Source: CAVXHQ01 sp963789535
GTDB lineage: Bacteria > Pseudomonadota > Alphaproteobacteria > Rhodobacterales > Rhodobacteraceae
Direction: 5' to 3'
Length of the DNA stretch: 64,000 bases
NCBI GenBank assembly: GCA_963789535.1
Contig: CAWBKU010000004.1
Coordinates: 372,001-436,000 of the forward strand
Shown here one piece after another: positions 43,069-51,417 of the stretch (the stretch's first letter is position 1; the number at the start of each line of letters is the position of its first letter). The notes under the pieces are model-generated. The model was given only the letters and a program-made list of their open reading frames with translations, searched no databases and was not told the origin of the DNA. A program made the position numbers and the translations under genes.

Positions 43069-43505
43069 TGCGCGCCGTCCTGCAACGCATCGCCGAGGCA
43101 AGCGTCGCCATCGGGGGCGTCACCGTCGGACGTTCGGGTCCCGGCCTGCTGATCCTCGTCTGCGCGATGGCCGGCGATATGCCGGACGCGCCGGCGCGTC
43201 TTGCTGCCCGTATCGCGAAACTGCGCATATTCCGCGACGCGGCGGGCAGGATGAACCGTTCGATCCTCGACACCGGCGGTTCGGCCCTGATCGTGAGCCA
43301 GTTCACGCTTGCCGCCGACACCAGCCGTGGCAACCGCCCCGGTTTTTCCGCCGCCGCCACGCCCGACGTGGGCGAGGCGCTTTACGATGCCTTCGTATCG
43401 CAGGTCCGCGCCCTTGGGATCGGCGCCGAAACCGGGCGGTTCGGCGCCGATATGGCGGTCAGCCTGACGAACGACGGGCCGGTGACGATCCTGATGGACG
43501 TCTGA
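43068..43505 (+). CDS. dtd: D-aminoacyl-tRNA deacylase
   Basis: A 145-residue DTD. It starts MRAVLQRIAEASVAIGG; the catalytic SQFTLAADTSRGNRPGFS (Ser-Gln-Phe-Thr and Asn-Arg-Pro) and the C-terminal NDGPVTILMDV are the diagnostic motifs. It removes D-amino acids and mischarged glycine from tRNA, a proofreading role. Its start overlaps the stop of the zinc-ribbon gene as TGATG, so it is co-translated with the stress cluster, although it is a housekeeping gene. It stops 3 nt before the convergent CAP gene's stop. Confidence 0.95.
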   Translation: MRAVLQRIAEASVAIGGVTVGRSGPGLLILVCAMAGDMPDAPARLAARIAKLRIFRDAAGRMNRSILDTGGSALIVSQFTLAADTSRGNRPGFSAAATPDVGEALYDAFVSQVRALGIGAETGRFGADMAVSLTNDGPVTILMDV

Positions 43506-43508
43506 AGC

Positions 43509-43985
43509 TCAGCAGCCGCGCGCCAGCACCAGCACCCAGATCGGCCCCTGCGACCCCTGCGCGATGCCGACGCCGAAACTGCTCACCCTAGCGTGCAGCA
43601 TGTTGGTCCGGTGCCCCGGCGAGGCGAGCCAGCCATTGATGATCTGGCTTGGCTGCGGATAGCCCCAGGCGAGGTTTTCTGCCGTCAGACAGGTCTGGAA
43701 CCCCGCCTGCAACACCCGGTCGTTCGACGAGGTGCCGTCCGAGCCGCGATGCTCCATCCGGCCCGACCGGGCGACGTCGCAGGCCTGCCGCTGGGCGGCG
43801 GCCATCAGGCGCGGGTCGATGCTGATCGCGGAGGTGCCGTTGACGACGCGGCTCTGGTTGACGCCCTGTGCCAGTTGCGTGGCCAGTTGGTTGACGTTGC
43901 CCGGCAGCGCGCAGCTTTGCGCCGCGGCGGCCGAGCCGAGGGTGAGCGCGGCCAGTGTGGCCAGCGCCGCGATGATCCTGTTCAT
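43509..43985 (-). CDS. CAP domain (SCP/PR1-like) secreted protein
   Basis: A 158-residue protein with a signal peptide (IAALATLAALTLGSAAAAQS). The CAP fold is shown by MEHRGSDGTSSNDRV, ENLAWGYPQP, ASPGHRTNMLH and WVLVLARGC; the His and Glu residues typical of CAP domains are at MEHRG, ENLAW and GHRTNM. Bacterial CAP proteins are periplasmic or secreted and of poorly known function. Alone on the minus strand; converges on dtd. The ATG and signal fit the start at 43985. Confidence 0.87.
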   Translation of the reverse strand: MNRIIAALATLAALTLGSAAAAQSCALPGNVNQLATQLAQGVNQSRVVNGTSAISIDPRLMAAAQRQACDVARSGRMEHRGSDGTSSNDRVLQAGFQTCLTAENLAWGYPQPSQIINGWLASPGHRTNMLHARVSSFGVGIAQGSQGPIWVLVLARGC

Positions 43986-44112
43986 GATGTCGTTTCCCCG
44001 AGTGGTGTTCCACGACTACTTCACCCTGCCGGGATGACCTAGTCGGGGTGGGGGGCGGGCGATTTCAAGGCAAGAACTCGCGCATTGCGTGTATTTCGGG
44101 GAAGGATTCCGC

Positions 44113-44901
44113 CTACCCGGCGATCCGCCCCGCGATCCACGACAGCACGAACGCCGCCCCCGCCGCACAGACGATGGACGGTCCGGCCGGCGTGTCCCAG
44201 ATCAGCGCCGCGCGCAGACCCGCAAGCGCCGACGCGGCGCCGATGCCCACCGACCAGACCGCCATCGCCTCTGGCGTCCGCGCCAGATGCCGGGCGGCGG
44301 CGGCCGGCACGATGAGGAGTGCGGTGATCAGGAGCGCGCCGACCACCTTGATCGCCACGCCGACCACGAGGGCGAGGAGCAGCGTCTGGATAAGCTCCTC
44401 GCGGCGCGGGTCGATCCCCGCCGCATGGGCGAGGTCGGGGCTCAGGACCGAGGTGAGCATCGCGCTCCACCGCCACAGCACCACCCCGCCGACCAGCGCC
44501 GCCCCGCCCCAGATCAGCGCCAGATCCGCCCGACCGACGACGACGACATCGCCGAAGAGGAGCGCCTCGACGTCGACGCGCGCGCCGGGGATGAGCGCGA
44601 GTGCGACGAGGCCCGCAGCCAGCGTCACGTGGGCAAAGACGCCGAGGATCGTGTCGGGCGCCGTGCCGCGCCCGCCCAGCGCCCAGACCCCCCAGGCCAT
44701 CGCCAGCGCAACCGCCAGAACGCCCCCCGCCAGCGGCAGCGACAGCGCCAGTGCCAGTGCCACGCCGAGGATCGCCGAGTGGGCGACGGCATCGCCGAAA
44801 TAGGCCATCCGCCGCCAGACGATGAACGGCCCCAGGAGGCCCGCCGCGATCGCCGTGCCGACGCCGGCAAGGGCTGCGCGCACCACGAAATCGTCAAGCA
44901 T
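44113..44901 (-). CDS. znuB: Zinc ABC transporter permease ZnuB
   Basis: A 262-residue inner-membrane permease of the ABC-3 family with about eight helices; GLLGPFIVWRRMAYFGDAVAHSAILGVALA (two adjoining segments) is the strongly conserved N-terminal signature, and the coupling region GIDPRREELIQTLLLALVVGV follows in the middle. It imports Zn2+ with ZnuC and ZnuA. Start at 44901 overlaps the znuC stop by 8 nt. The longer open frame to 45096 reads through the His-rich end of znuC and is not used. Confidence 0.93.
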   Translation of the reverse strand: MLDDFVVRAALAGVGTAIAAGLLGPFIVWRRMAYFGDAVAHSAILGVALALALSLPLAGGVLAVALAMAWGVWALGGRGTAPDTILGVFAHVTLAAGLVALALIPGARVDVEALLFGDVVVVGRADLALIWGGAALVGGVVLWRWSAMLTSVLSPDLAHAAGIDPRREELIQTLLLALVVGVAIKVVGALLITALLIVPAAAARHLARTPEAMAVWSVGIGAASALAGLRAALIWDTPAGPSIVCAAGAAFVLSWIAGRIAG

Positions 44902-45724
44902 CCCGGCGCGCCCCGCCCGTGTGGTCGTGCCCGTGGTCGCGCCCGTGGTCGTGCCTCTGGTCCTGCACGTGGTCATGTGCATGCCCGTCGCCCTGCCCCG
45001 GGGCATGATCGTGGCCATGGTCGTGCTCGTGCCGATAGAGGGCCAGCGCGCCGCCGGTTCCGGTCCCGAACAATTCGCGATAGGCGGGGGCGGCACGCAC
45101 GACCTCGGGCGTGCCCTCGCAGCAGATGTGGCCGTTCAGGCAGATAACGCGGTCCGACGCGCTCATCACCACGTGCAACTCGTGGCTGACCATGAGGACG
45201 GCGCAGCCCAGATGCGCCCGGACCGCCTCGATCTGGCGATAGAACGCCGCCGAGCCGGGCTGGTCGAGGCCCTGCGTCGGCTCGTCCAGCATCAGGATGT
45301 CGGGGTTCCCGAGGAGCGCGCGCGCCAGCAGCACCCGCTGGAACTGCCCGCCCGAGAGGTCCGCCATCTGCCGCCCGGCGACGCCTGCGACGCCCGCCTC
45401 GGCCAGCGCGGCATCCGCCTGCGCCGCGCGCACACGCACCGGCAGGTCGAGGAACCGGCGCACCGTCATCGGCAGGGTGGTGCCGATGTGTAGGGTCTGG
45501 GGCACATAGCCGATCCGCAGCCCCGGCGCGCGCGTCAACGTGCCGCGCACCGGCCTGAGCGCGCCGATCAGCACCCGCAGGAGCGTCGATTTGCCAGAAC
45601 CGTTGGGGCCGACGATGGTGACGATCTCGCCGCGCGCGATCCGCAGCGACACGCCTTGCAGGGCTCGGGTTCCGCCCTGGTCGACGTGCACGTCGCGCGC
45701 CTCGATGAGCACCTCGGCGCTCAT
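44894..45724 (-). CDS. znuC: Zinc ABC transporter ATP-binding protein ZnuC with His-rich tail
   Basis: A 276-residue ATPase. Walker A GPNGSGKST (about 39-47), signature LSGGQFQRVLLARAL, Walker B ILMLDEPTQGLD, and the SHELHVVMSASDRVICL switch region are all intact. About residues 232-271 are an unusual extension made of His/Asp/Gly repeats (HEHDHGHDHAPG, GHAHDHVQDQRHDHGRDHGH), a likely zinc-binding segment on the cytoplasmic side. It powers ZnuB. It starts in an ATGA overlap with zur and overlaps znuB by 8 nt, forming zur-znuC-znuB. Confidence 0.95.
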   Translation of the reverse strand: MSAEVLIEARDVHVDQGGTRALQGVSLRIARGEIVTIVGPNGSGKSTLLRVLIGALRPVRGTLTRAPGLRIGYVPQTLHIGTTLPMTVRRFLDLPVRVRAAQADAALAEAGVAGVAGRQMADLSGGQFQRVLLARALLGNPDILMLDEPTQGLDQPGSAAFYRQIEAVRAHLGCAVLMVSHELHVVMSASDRVICLNGHICCEGTPEVVRAAPAYRELFGTGTGGALALYRHEHDHGHDHAPGQGDGHAHDHVQDQRHDHGRDHGHDHTGGARRDA

Positions 45725-46212
45725 GCCGCGGCGTCCTGACAGCCGGGGCACAGGCCCTCGGCCTCGATCACCCGCTGTTCGATGACGAAGCCCGCCGCCG
45801 CCGCCGGGGCCTGCATCGTGCCCGGTGCCTGGGTCTCGGCGACCGTGCCGCAGCCGCGGCAGATCAGGAACGCCGGTTCGTGTGCCGCCCCGGGCCGGGC
45901 GCAGGCGACGAAGGCGTTCAGCCGCTCGATCCGGTGCGCGAACCCCTGATCGGTCAGGAACCCCAGCGCGCGATAGGCCAGCGGCGGCTTGGCGCCGTAG
46001 CCCTCGGACGCGAGCCGCGCCAGCACGTCGTAGGCGCCCATCGCGGCATGTGCCTCGAGCAGGATCTCGAGGGTGCGGCGCCGGACGGGCGTGAACTGCA
46101 CGCCGCGTTCGGCGCAGGCGGCATCGGCGGCGGCGAGGGCCGAGGCGACGCAGGCGCGGTGATCGTGGCGGTGAAAGGCGTCGGGGGTGACGGGCGGCGC
46201 GGGGGCAGGCAT
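45721..46212 (-). CDS. zur: Zinc uptake regulator Zur (Fur family)
   Basis: A 163-residue Fur-family repressor. The winged helix is at PVRRRTLEILLEAHAAMGAYDVLARL ... PPLAYRALGFL, with the Zur-type PxxYRAL rather than Fur-type; the C-terminal dimer domain has CARPGAAHEPAFLICRGCGTV and LCPGCQD, four cysteines for structural zinc. With Zn2+ it should repress znuA and zur-znuCB through the two boxes at 46226-46267. Stop overlaps znuC start as ATGA; the gene is autoregulated by position. Confidence 0.93.
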   Translation of the reverse strand: MPAPAPPVTPDAFHRHDHRACVASALAAADAACAERGVQFTPVRRRTLEILLEAHAAMGAYDVLARLASEGYGAKPPLAYRALGFLTDQGFAHRIERLNAFVACARPGAAHEPAFLICRGCGTVAETQAPGTMQAPAAAAGFVIEQRVIEAEGLCPGCQDAAA

Positions 46213-46225
46213 CGGCGGATCTCCC

Positions 46226-46248
46226 GATATGTGATACTATAACATATC
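46226..46248. promoter_or_regulatory. Zur box 1
   Basis: A 23-bp near-perfect palindrome with arms GATATGTGATA and TATAACATATC around a central C. It lies in the divergent zur/znuA intergenic region and matches the alphaproteobacterial Zur consensus of TGTTATANTATAACA type. It starts 14 nt upstream of the zur ATG. Confidence 0.8.
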
Positions 46249-46255
46249 GCTTGTG

Positions 46256-46267
46256 ATGTTATAACAT
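46256..46267. promoter_or_regulatory. Zur box 2
   Basis: The perfect 12-bp palindrome ATGTTATAACAT, 7 bp beyond box 1 and 46 bp before the znuA start. The TGTTATAACA core is the Zur half-site pair. The two boxes together would control both divergent operons. Confidence 0.72.
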
Positions 46268-46313
46268 TGCAGTTATACGGCGTCAGACATTCCTGAGCAA
46301 GAGCGATCCTTCC

Positions 46314-47249
46314 ATGAACCTCTCCCTTTCAGCCGTCGCCACCCTCTTGATCGGCACGATGGCCGCCGCAGAGGTGCCGCGCGTCATCGTCGATACCTTT
46401 CCGCTGCATTCCCTGACCGCTCAGGTGATGGCGGGCGTCGGGGCGCCGGAATTGCTCCTCGTGCCCGGCACCTCGCCGCACGATTTTGCCCTGCGGCCCT
46501 CGGATGCGCAGCGGCTGGCGGATGCCGATCTGGTGATCTGGACCGGCCCTGGCTTCGTTCCCTGGCTCGCCGAGGCGCTGCCGGTGCTTGCGCCCGAGGC
46601 GGCGGCGCTGACGCTGCTCGGGACGACGGACTGGCCCGCGCTGCCGTTGCGGGACGATCCGCGATTCGCCCAAGAGACCGGCGATGCCGAGGGACAGGAC
46701 GCGACGGTGTCCGAGGCCGATGCCACCGCGACGGTCGATCCCCACGCCTGGCTCGACCCCGCCGTCGCCGCCGTGTGGGGCGCCTCTATCGCCGAGGCCC
46801 TCGCCGCCGCCGACCCCGAGAACGCCGACAGATACCGCGCCAACGCAGCAGCGCAGCGCGTCGCGCTCGGCGCGCTGACCGCCGGGATCGGGACGATTCT
46901 CGATCCTGCGCGCCGCGCCGGCAACGCCTATCTCGTGAGCCACGATGCCTATCAGTATTTCGAGGTCCGCTTTGCCCTGCCCGCTGCCGGGGCCATCGCG
47001 CTGTCGGACGCAAACGCCCCCGGCCCCGCCCGCATCGCCGAATTGCGCGACCGCGTCCGTGCGGGCGAGATCGCCTGCATCCTCGCCGATCCCGAGACCG
47101 CCCCGGCCCTTACCACCCTGCTGGGCGAGGGCACCGATGCCCGGATCGTGACCGTAGACCCCGATGCCATCTTCCTGACCCCCGGTCCGGATCTGTACGG
47201 CGCGATGATGCGGCAGATGGCAGAGGGTCTGGCGGGATGTCTGGAATAG
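46314..47249 (+). CDS. znuA: Zinc ABC transporter substrate-binding protein ZnuA
   Basis: A 311-residue periplasmic protein with a signal peptide (LSLSAVATLLIGTMAAA). Zinc ligands are visible at SPHDFALRPSD (about 56), DPHAWLDP (about 143) and SHDAYQYFEVRF (about 205), with a possible fourth at ILADPETAPAL. The loop before DPHAWLDP is acidic (Asp/Glu-rich, residues about 120-140) rather than His-rich as in many ZnuA proteins. It delivers Zn2+ to ZnuB. Divergent from zur across the double Zur box. Confidence 0.93.
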   Translation: MNLSLSAVATLLIGTMAAAEVPRVIVDTFPLHSLTAQVMAGVGAPELLLVPGTSPHDFALRPSDAQRLADADLVIWTGPGFVPWLAEALPVLAPEAAALTLLGTTDWPALPLRDDPRFAQETGDAEGQDATVSEADATATVDPHAWLDPAVAAVWGASIAEALAAADPENADRYRANAAAQRVALGALTAGIGTILDPARRAGNAYLVSHDAYQYFEVRFALPAAGAIALSDANAPGPARIAELRDRVRAGEIACILADPETAPALTTLLGEGTDARIVTVDPDAIFLTPGPDLYGAMMRQMAEGLAGCLE

Positions 47250-47261
47250 CCGCAACTACTT

Positions 47262-47272
47262 GAACATTGTTC
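47262..47272. promoter_or_regulatory. Short palindrome before the cytochrome c gene
   Basis: GAACATTGTTC is an 11-bp near palindrome followed by TCACGTTTTGTGA (inverted TCAC/GTGA with a 5-nt spacer). It lies about 100 bp before the diheme cytochrome c start. A CRP/FNR-like or other regulator could bind, but the match is weak. Confidence 0.3.
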
Positions 47273-47371
47273 ACGTTTTGTGACAAGGCGGCCGCGGCCC
47301 TTGTCCCGCCTGCCCTACCGTGGCTCATTGGCTGTGCCCGGACCTCTCCGGCCGTGACCCGGAGCCTGCCG

Positions 47372-49021
47372 ATGCGGATGTCCAGACGTTTCGTGATCCT
47401 GCCCCTCGTCCTGCTCGCCGCCGTGGCCGCGCCGATGCTGCGGCCCGGGGCGTTCGGGTTCGCGGGCCATTCGCCCAGCTTCGAGGCCGGGATCGCGGCG
47501 GCGGCGACGCCGTCCGAGCGCGGTATCGTCACCTTCGCGTTCGGCGACTGGGACGGTCTCACGAGCGATGCGCTGCGCACCAGTGCGGCCCCGTGGAAAC
47601 TTACCACGGCGGCGATGGCCCTGCAGGCGGCCGGGGGCGACGTCGCGGCGGCGGGGGCGGTGGACGTGAACGCGCTGTTCCGGCGATTCGGGTTCGCCTC
47701 GCCGGAACGGTTCGCGAACTGGCCAGAGGGGCTGGCGCAGTCGGCCATCGTCACGCCGGTGGGACAGAACGTAGCGCTGGCGACGAATTCGTGGCCGCCG
47801 CTGGCCGCAAGCATCGGCAACATCGGTTGCGCGGCCTGTCATTCCTCGGTGGTCTACGGCGCGGACGGCGCCCCGGACCCGACCGCCGTCTGGCTCGGCA
47901 CGCCGAACGGCTCGATCAACCTCGAGGCCTATACCCAGACCCTGTTCACCGCGGTGCGCGATTTCGGCGGCGATACCGACCGCTTGTTCGACGTGGTGCA
48001 GCGGATGTATCCCGATACCGGCGTGGTCGAGCGGACGACGCTGCGCTATGCCGTCCTGCCCGCGCTGCGGCGCGAGGTGCTGGCGCGGGATGCGGAATAC
48101 GGGCGGCTGCTGCCGTTTCGCGCGTCGCTGGCGGGGGCGACGAACGGATTGGATTCGCTCCAGAACCGGCTGGGGCTGATCCCGGAGGGTGTCGTGCTGC
48201 ACGAGAGCATCTTCAATTCGGTGCCCGATCTTGGCGGCCGGTTGTGGCGGACCAAACTCCTGAACTCGGGCACTTACGCGATCCCGGGGATCGACCATAT
48301 GGCGGAGATACGCGCCGGGGACATCACGCCGGAACACCGCCTCGGCCTTGCCGGGATCATCGCCTATTTCACCGTGCCGTCGATGGGGGTCACGGTCGAG
48401 GTGGCCGAGGCGAACATTCCCGCCGCCCTCGATATCACGGCGTGGATGGCCGATTACACCGCGCAGCCGTTCCCGGGAGAGATCGACGCGGACCTCGCGG
48501 CCGAGGGGCAGGCGATCTACGCAAGCGCTTGCGCGACGTGCCACGGGGTCTACGACGAGAACCTCGACGATCCGCAGCTATTGTCGTTTCCCAATACAGA
48601 GGACGCGATCGGGACCGATCCAGAACGCGCCGGCCTGCTGTCGCCCGCCATCGCGGCGGCGGTGAACGACGGGCTGTTCGGGCAGTATATCGTGGCGCGC
48701 ACGGTCGACACCTACACGGCGCCGCCGCTCGAGGGGATATGGTCCTCGGCGCCCTATTTCCACAACGGTTCGGTGCCGACGCTCTGGCACCTGATGCGCC
48801 CCGAGGAACGGCCGGAGGTGTTCGAGGTGGGGGGGCACCGGCTCGACCTCGTGCGCGTCGGCATCGACCTCGCACCACCGGCGGACTATGTGCCCTGGTC
48901 GATCCCGGCGGAGGTGGACACGGGCGCGTTCGGGTTATCGAATGGGGGGCACGAGGTGGATTTCGTCAACATGACGGAGGCGGAGAAGGCAGCATTGCTG
49001 GAGTATCTCAAGCTGCTGTGA
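47372..49021 (+). CDS. Diheme c-type cytochrome, periplasmic
   Basis: A 549-residue protein. A membrane-spanning/signal segment near the start (FVILPLVLLAAVAAPML) is followed by two heme motifs: CAACH at about 153-157 and CATCH at about 387-391. The C-terminal part resembles the cytochrome c region of large diheme proteins (GLLSPAIAAAVNDGLFGQYI, APPLEGIWSSAPYFHNGSVPTLWHL with an apparent axial His or Met region). It could be a peroxidase- or oxygenase-like or electron-transfer protein. ATG at 47372 is preceded by GGAG at 7 nt; 47378 also possible. Confidence 0.8.
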   Translation: MRMSRRFVILPLVLLAAVAAPMLRPGAFGFAGHSPSFEAGIAAAATPSERGIVTFAFGDWDGLTSDALRTSAAPWKLTTAAMALQAAGGDVAAAGAVDVNALFRRFGFASPERFANWPEGLAQSAIVTPVGQNVALATNSWPPLAASIGNIGCAACHSSVVYGADGAPDPTAVWLGTPNGSINLEAYTQTLFTAVRDFGGDTDRLFDVVQRMYPDTGVVERTTLRYAVLPALRREVLARDAEYGRLLPFRASLAGATNGLDSLQNRLGLIPEGVVLHESIFNSVPDLGGRLWRTKLLNSGTYAIPGIDHMAEIRAGDITPEHRLGLAGIIAYFTVPSMGVTVEVAEANIPAALDITAWMADYTAQPFPGEIDADLAAEGQAIYASACATCHGVYDENLDDPQLLSFPNTEDAIGTDPERAGLLSPAIAAAVNDGLFGQYIVARTVDTYTAPPLEGIWSSAPYFHNGSVPTLWHLMRPEERPEVFEVGGHRLDLVRVGIDLAPPADYVPWSIPAEVDTGAFGLSNGGHEVDFVNMTEAEKAALLEYLKLL

Positions 49022-49028
49022 GGCAAGA

Positions 49029-49074
49029 CGAATTCTTCGAAAGAATTCGGCGTCGGAAAATTTGAAATTTTCCG
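49029..49074 (+). terminator. Double 21-nt palindrome element, copy B
   Basis: Seven nt after the cytochrome c stop (TGAGGCAAGA). Palindrome 1 at 49029-49049 (arm CGAATTCTT, loop CGA), spacer GCGT, palindrome 2 at 49054-49074 (arm CGGAAAATTT). It has the same architecture as at 10882-10927, ending 5 nt before the stop of the convergent GNAT gene. Confidence 0.7.
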
Positions 49075-49079
49075 TCTGA

Positions 49080-50186
49080 CTACAACGCCTTGCCGAACAG
49101 GTGCAGGCGGTGCAGCTTGCGCGCCCCCGCCTTCTCCTTTTGCGCCAGCGAGGCCGGATTCACGTCCGCGATCCAGGTATTGCCCAGCGTCCGGTATCCC
49201 GCCGCCTTGGCGTTCGTGATGACCCGGTGCAGGACCACCGGGTTCACCCCCTGCCCCTGCAATTCCGGCACCACGCCGGAAAAGATCAGGACCGCACGGT
49301 CGTTGCGCATCCGGTGACGGATGAAGTGCCAGGGCGCGCTCAGGCCCATCCGGCTGCGGATGCGGCGCAGGAACGGGTTCAGGTCGGGGATGCAGATGAT
49401 GCAGGCGACAGGCGCGCCGTCCCTGTGCAGCACTGCCGAGATGCGGGGGTCCATCACCCACTTCATGTCCTTGGCCTGAAAGTGGAACTCGGGGCCGGTG
49501 ACGGGGACGAACATCGGGTTCTTTGCGAAGGACGCGTTCAGGATCAGCCGCGCCTCTTCCATCCGCTGCGGGATGGTGGACCGGGTGACCGGCGCGAACG
49601 TATAGGCCGGATCGTCGCGCACGGCGATGTTGTGGGGTTTTAGGACCGGCGGCTCCGCCGTCGTCAAATCCACCTCGAACGTCGTCATCCCGAAGCTCGA
49701 CGCATAGCCGTTCGCCTCGAGGAGCGGCGCCAGATGCGGCGGCGACCAGACGAGGTCGGTATAGGGCGCGATGTCGAAGCCGGCGGTCATCACGCCGATC
49801 TGCTGCATCGCCGTCAGGTTGAAATTGCCCATGATCTCGGTCATGCCGCGCGCCCGGAGCCAGCCCTCGGCCGCGTGAAGCAGGGCCGTCGCCGCCTGCG
49901 CGTCGCGGGCGCAATCGAAATAGCCGAAGTAGCCGCGATTCAGGCCGTAAAGGGCGTTCGAGGCGGCGTGCACATGGGCCGTGATGCGGCCCAGGACGCG
50001 GCCCTTGCGGTGCGCCGTCCAATAGGTGAGCGCGCTCGACCCGTCGGCAAAGAGCGGGTTGCGCGCGGTGTCGACGAAACGTTTCAGGTCGGATTTCAGC
50101 GGCGAGACATAGGGCGAATTCGCACCGTATGCCTCGAACGGCGCCTGAAAGAACGCCGCGAAATCTTCCTGTCGCAGCTCGATCAT
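49080..50186 (-). CDS. GNAT family N-acetyltransferase-like protein
   Basis: A 368-residue protein with two GNAT-type halves: ALTYWTAHRKGRVLGRITAHVH ... RGYFGYFDC in the first, and VLIFSGVVPELQGQGVNPVVLHR in the second, where LQGQGVN corresponds to the acetyl-CoA-binding loop. Substrate unknown; it may act on an amine or peptide. The ATG at 50186 follows GGGGGGCACG; the longer frame to 50258 is not used. It ends in front of the copy-B palindrome element and is convergent with the cytochrome gene. Confidence 0.78.
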   Translation of the reverse strand: MIELRQEDFAAFFQAPFEAYGANSPYVSPLKSDLKRFVDTARNPLFADGSSALTYWTAHRKGRVLGRITAHVHAASNALYGLNRGYFGYFDCARDAQAATALLHAAEGWLRARGMTEIMGNFNLTAMQQIGVMTAGFDIAPYTDLVWSPPHLAPLLEANGYASSFGMTTFEVDLTTAEPPVLKPHNIAVRDDPAYTFAPVTRSTIPQRMEEARLILNASFAKNPMFVPVTGPEFHFQAKDMKWVMDPRISAVLHRDGAPVACIICIPDLNPFLRRIRSRMGLSAPWHFIRHRMRNDRAVLIFSGVVPELQGQGVNPVVLHRVITNAKAAGYRTLGNTWIADVNPASLAQKEKAGARKLHRLHLFGKAL

Positions 50187-50306
50187 CGTGCCCCCCGATT
50201 GTGCCGATGCGGGCACGGACAGAAAAGGCCCCGCGCGCCGCTCTTTCGAGGTTTGCACGGGGCCCTCCCCCCAGCAAGGGGCCGTCGGGACGCGGTGGCG
50301 CGGACC

Positions 50307-50870
50307 TTATTGGGTCGGTAGCAGCACCGTGTCGATCACGTGGATGACGCCGTTCGACTGATCGACGTCGGCGACGATGACGTTGGCCACCTGGCCACGC
50401 TCGTCGGTGACGGTCAGGGTGTCGCCATCCATCCGGAGCGTCAGCATGCAGCCGCCGAGCGTCTCGACGACATGGCTGCCGCCGCCGGCCTCGATCATGC
50501 TCATCGCATCCGACGAGAACGCCTCGGCGCCGACGACGTGGCAGGCCAGAATCTGCTGCAACTGCGCCTTGTTCTCGGGCAGCAGAAGCTGGGCGAGCGT
50601 GTCGGAGGGAATCGCCTCGAACGCCTCGTCGGTGGGGGCGAACACGGTGAACGGGCCGGGGCCCGACAGCGTGTCGACCAGATCGGCGGCGACGACGGCG
50701 GCAACGAGCGTGGTGTTGATCGGCGAGTTCACTGCGTTCTCGACGATGTTCATGTCGGCCATCATCGCGGCGCCGCCGACGGTGGGGTTCTCTTGCGCCA
50801 GGACGGGGGCGGCAAAGCTTACGGCGGCGAGGCCGGAGAGGGCGAGGGTGAAGACGGATGCTTTCAGCAT
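50307..50870 (-). CDS. Fasciclin (FAS1) domain secreted protein
   Basis: A 187-residue protein with a signal peptide (MLKASVFTLALSGLAAVSFA). The FAS1 domain is evident from NTTLVAAVVAADLVDTLSGPGPFTVFAPTDEAFEAIP, and the H2-box-like end NVIVADVDQSNGVIHVIDTVLLP (read as two adjoining segments). Bacterial FAS1 proteins mediate adhesion or surface association; here it would be periplasmic or extracellular. No partners: monocistronic on the minus strand, with 120 bp before and after. Confidence 0.9.
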   Translation of the reverse strand: MLKASVFTLALSGLAAVSFAAPVLAQENPTVGGAAMMADMNIVENAVNSPINTTLVAAVVAADLVDTLSGPGPFTVFAPTDEAFEAIPSDTLAQLLLPENKAQLQQILACHVVGAEAFSSDAMSMIEAGGGSHVVETLGGCMLTLRMDGDTLTVTDERGQVANVIVADVDQSNGVIHVIDTVLLPTQ

Positions 50871-50987
50871 GGGTAGGTTTCCTGATCTGTGGACCCGGGC
50901 GGGCTGCCCGGCGATGCACCAGTCACGAAGGGTCGGGGGAAAGGTTTCGGCGCGGATCGCGAAAAAGTGATCACGGATGCGTGATCG

Positions 50988-51413
50988 TCAGTCCCGCGTC
51001 ACCGGGATGCCACAATCGGCGAGGACGGCAACGAAGGCGCGCGGATCGCCGATGCAGGGACCGGGAACGCGGAATGCCGCGCCTGCGCGGGTCGTCAGGC
51101 GGACCGCGGGCGGGCCGTCGGCCCAGTCGGTCAGGGTGGCGGCGGCAAGGTTGGCACGGGCGAGATCGCGCCGCCAGCGGCCCGACCAGAGGCCGAGAGC
51201 GTGGGGCGTGAGGTGTGCGCCCGAGCGCGGGTTGCCGATCACCATCCATCCGACGATGGCCAGCGCGAGGCCCGGGCCGATGAACTACATTGGCGGCGCG
51301 CCCCTGTAAGCGGCAAAGAGGACGAAGCACAGGCACAGGACGAAAAGCGCAGAAAAGACGGCGTTACGGCCCCGTTCTTCGTGGCTGTAGAGGGTTTCAG
51401 GCCCTTCCGTCAT
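50988..51413 (-). pseudogene. Small two-helix membrane protein interrupted by an in-frame TAG
   Basis: The frame starts at 51413 (MTEGPETLYSHEERGRNAVF) 4 nt after mttB stops, and encodes one membrane helix (ALFVLCLCFVLFAAY). After APPM a TAG codon stands at 51285-51287, and the same frame continues FIGPGLALAIVGWMVIGNPR (second helix) and a soluble region to a stop at 50988. Without the TAG it would be one 141-residue protein with two helices and a C-terminal domain of about 80 residues. A restart from the ATG at 51245 would lose the second helix. A nonsense mutation is most likely; see findings. Confidence 0.75.
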
Positions 51414-51417
51414 CGTA

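Noticed and set aside
44910..45030. CG/GTGGTC-rich stretch as a CRISPR or non-coding repeat
   Set aside because: It is the coding sequence of the His/Asp-rich ZnuC tail, which explains the periodic GTGGTCGTG pattern.
51285..51287. TAG codon as pyrrolysine in the small gene beside mttB
   Set aside because: MttB here has no in-frame TAG and belongs to the non-pyrrolysine group; no pylT or pylS was seen in the window, so a nonsense mutation is simpler.
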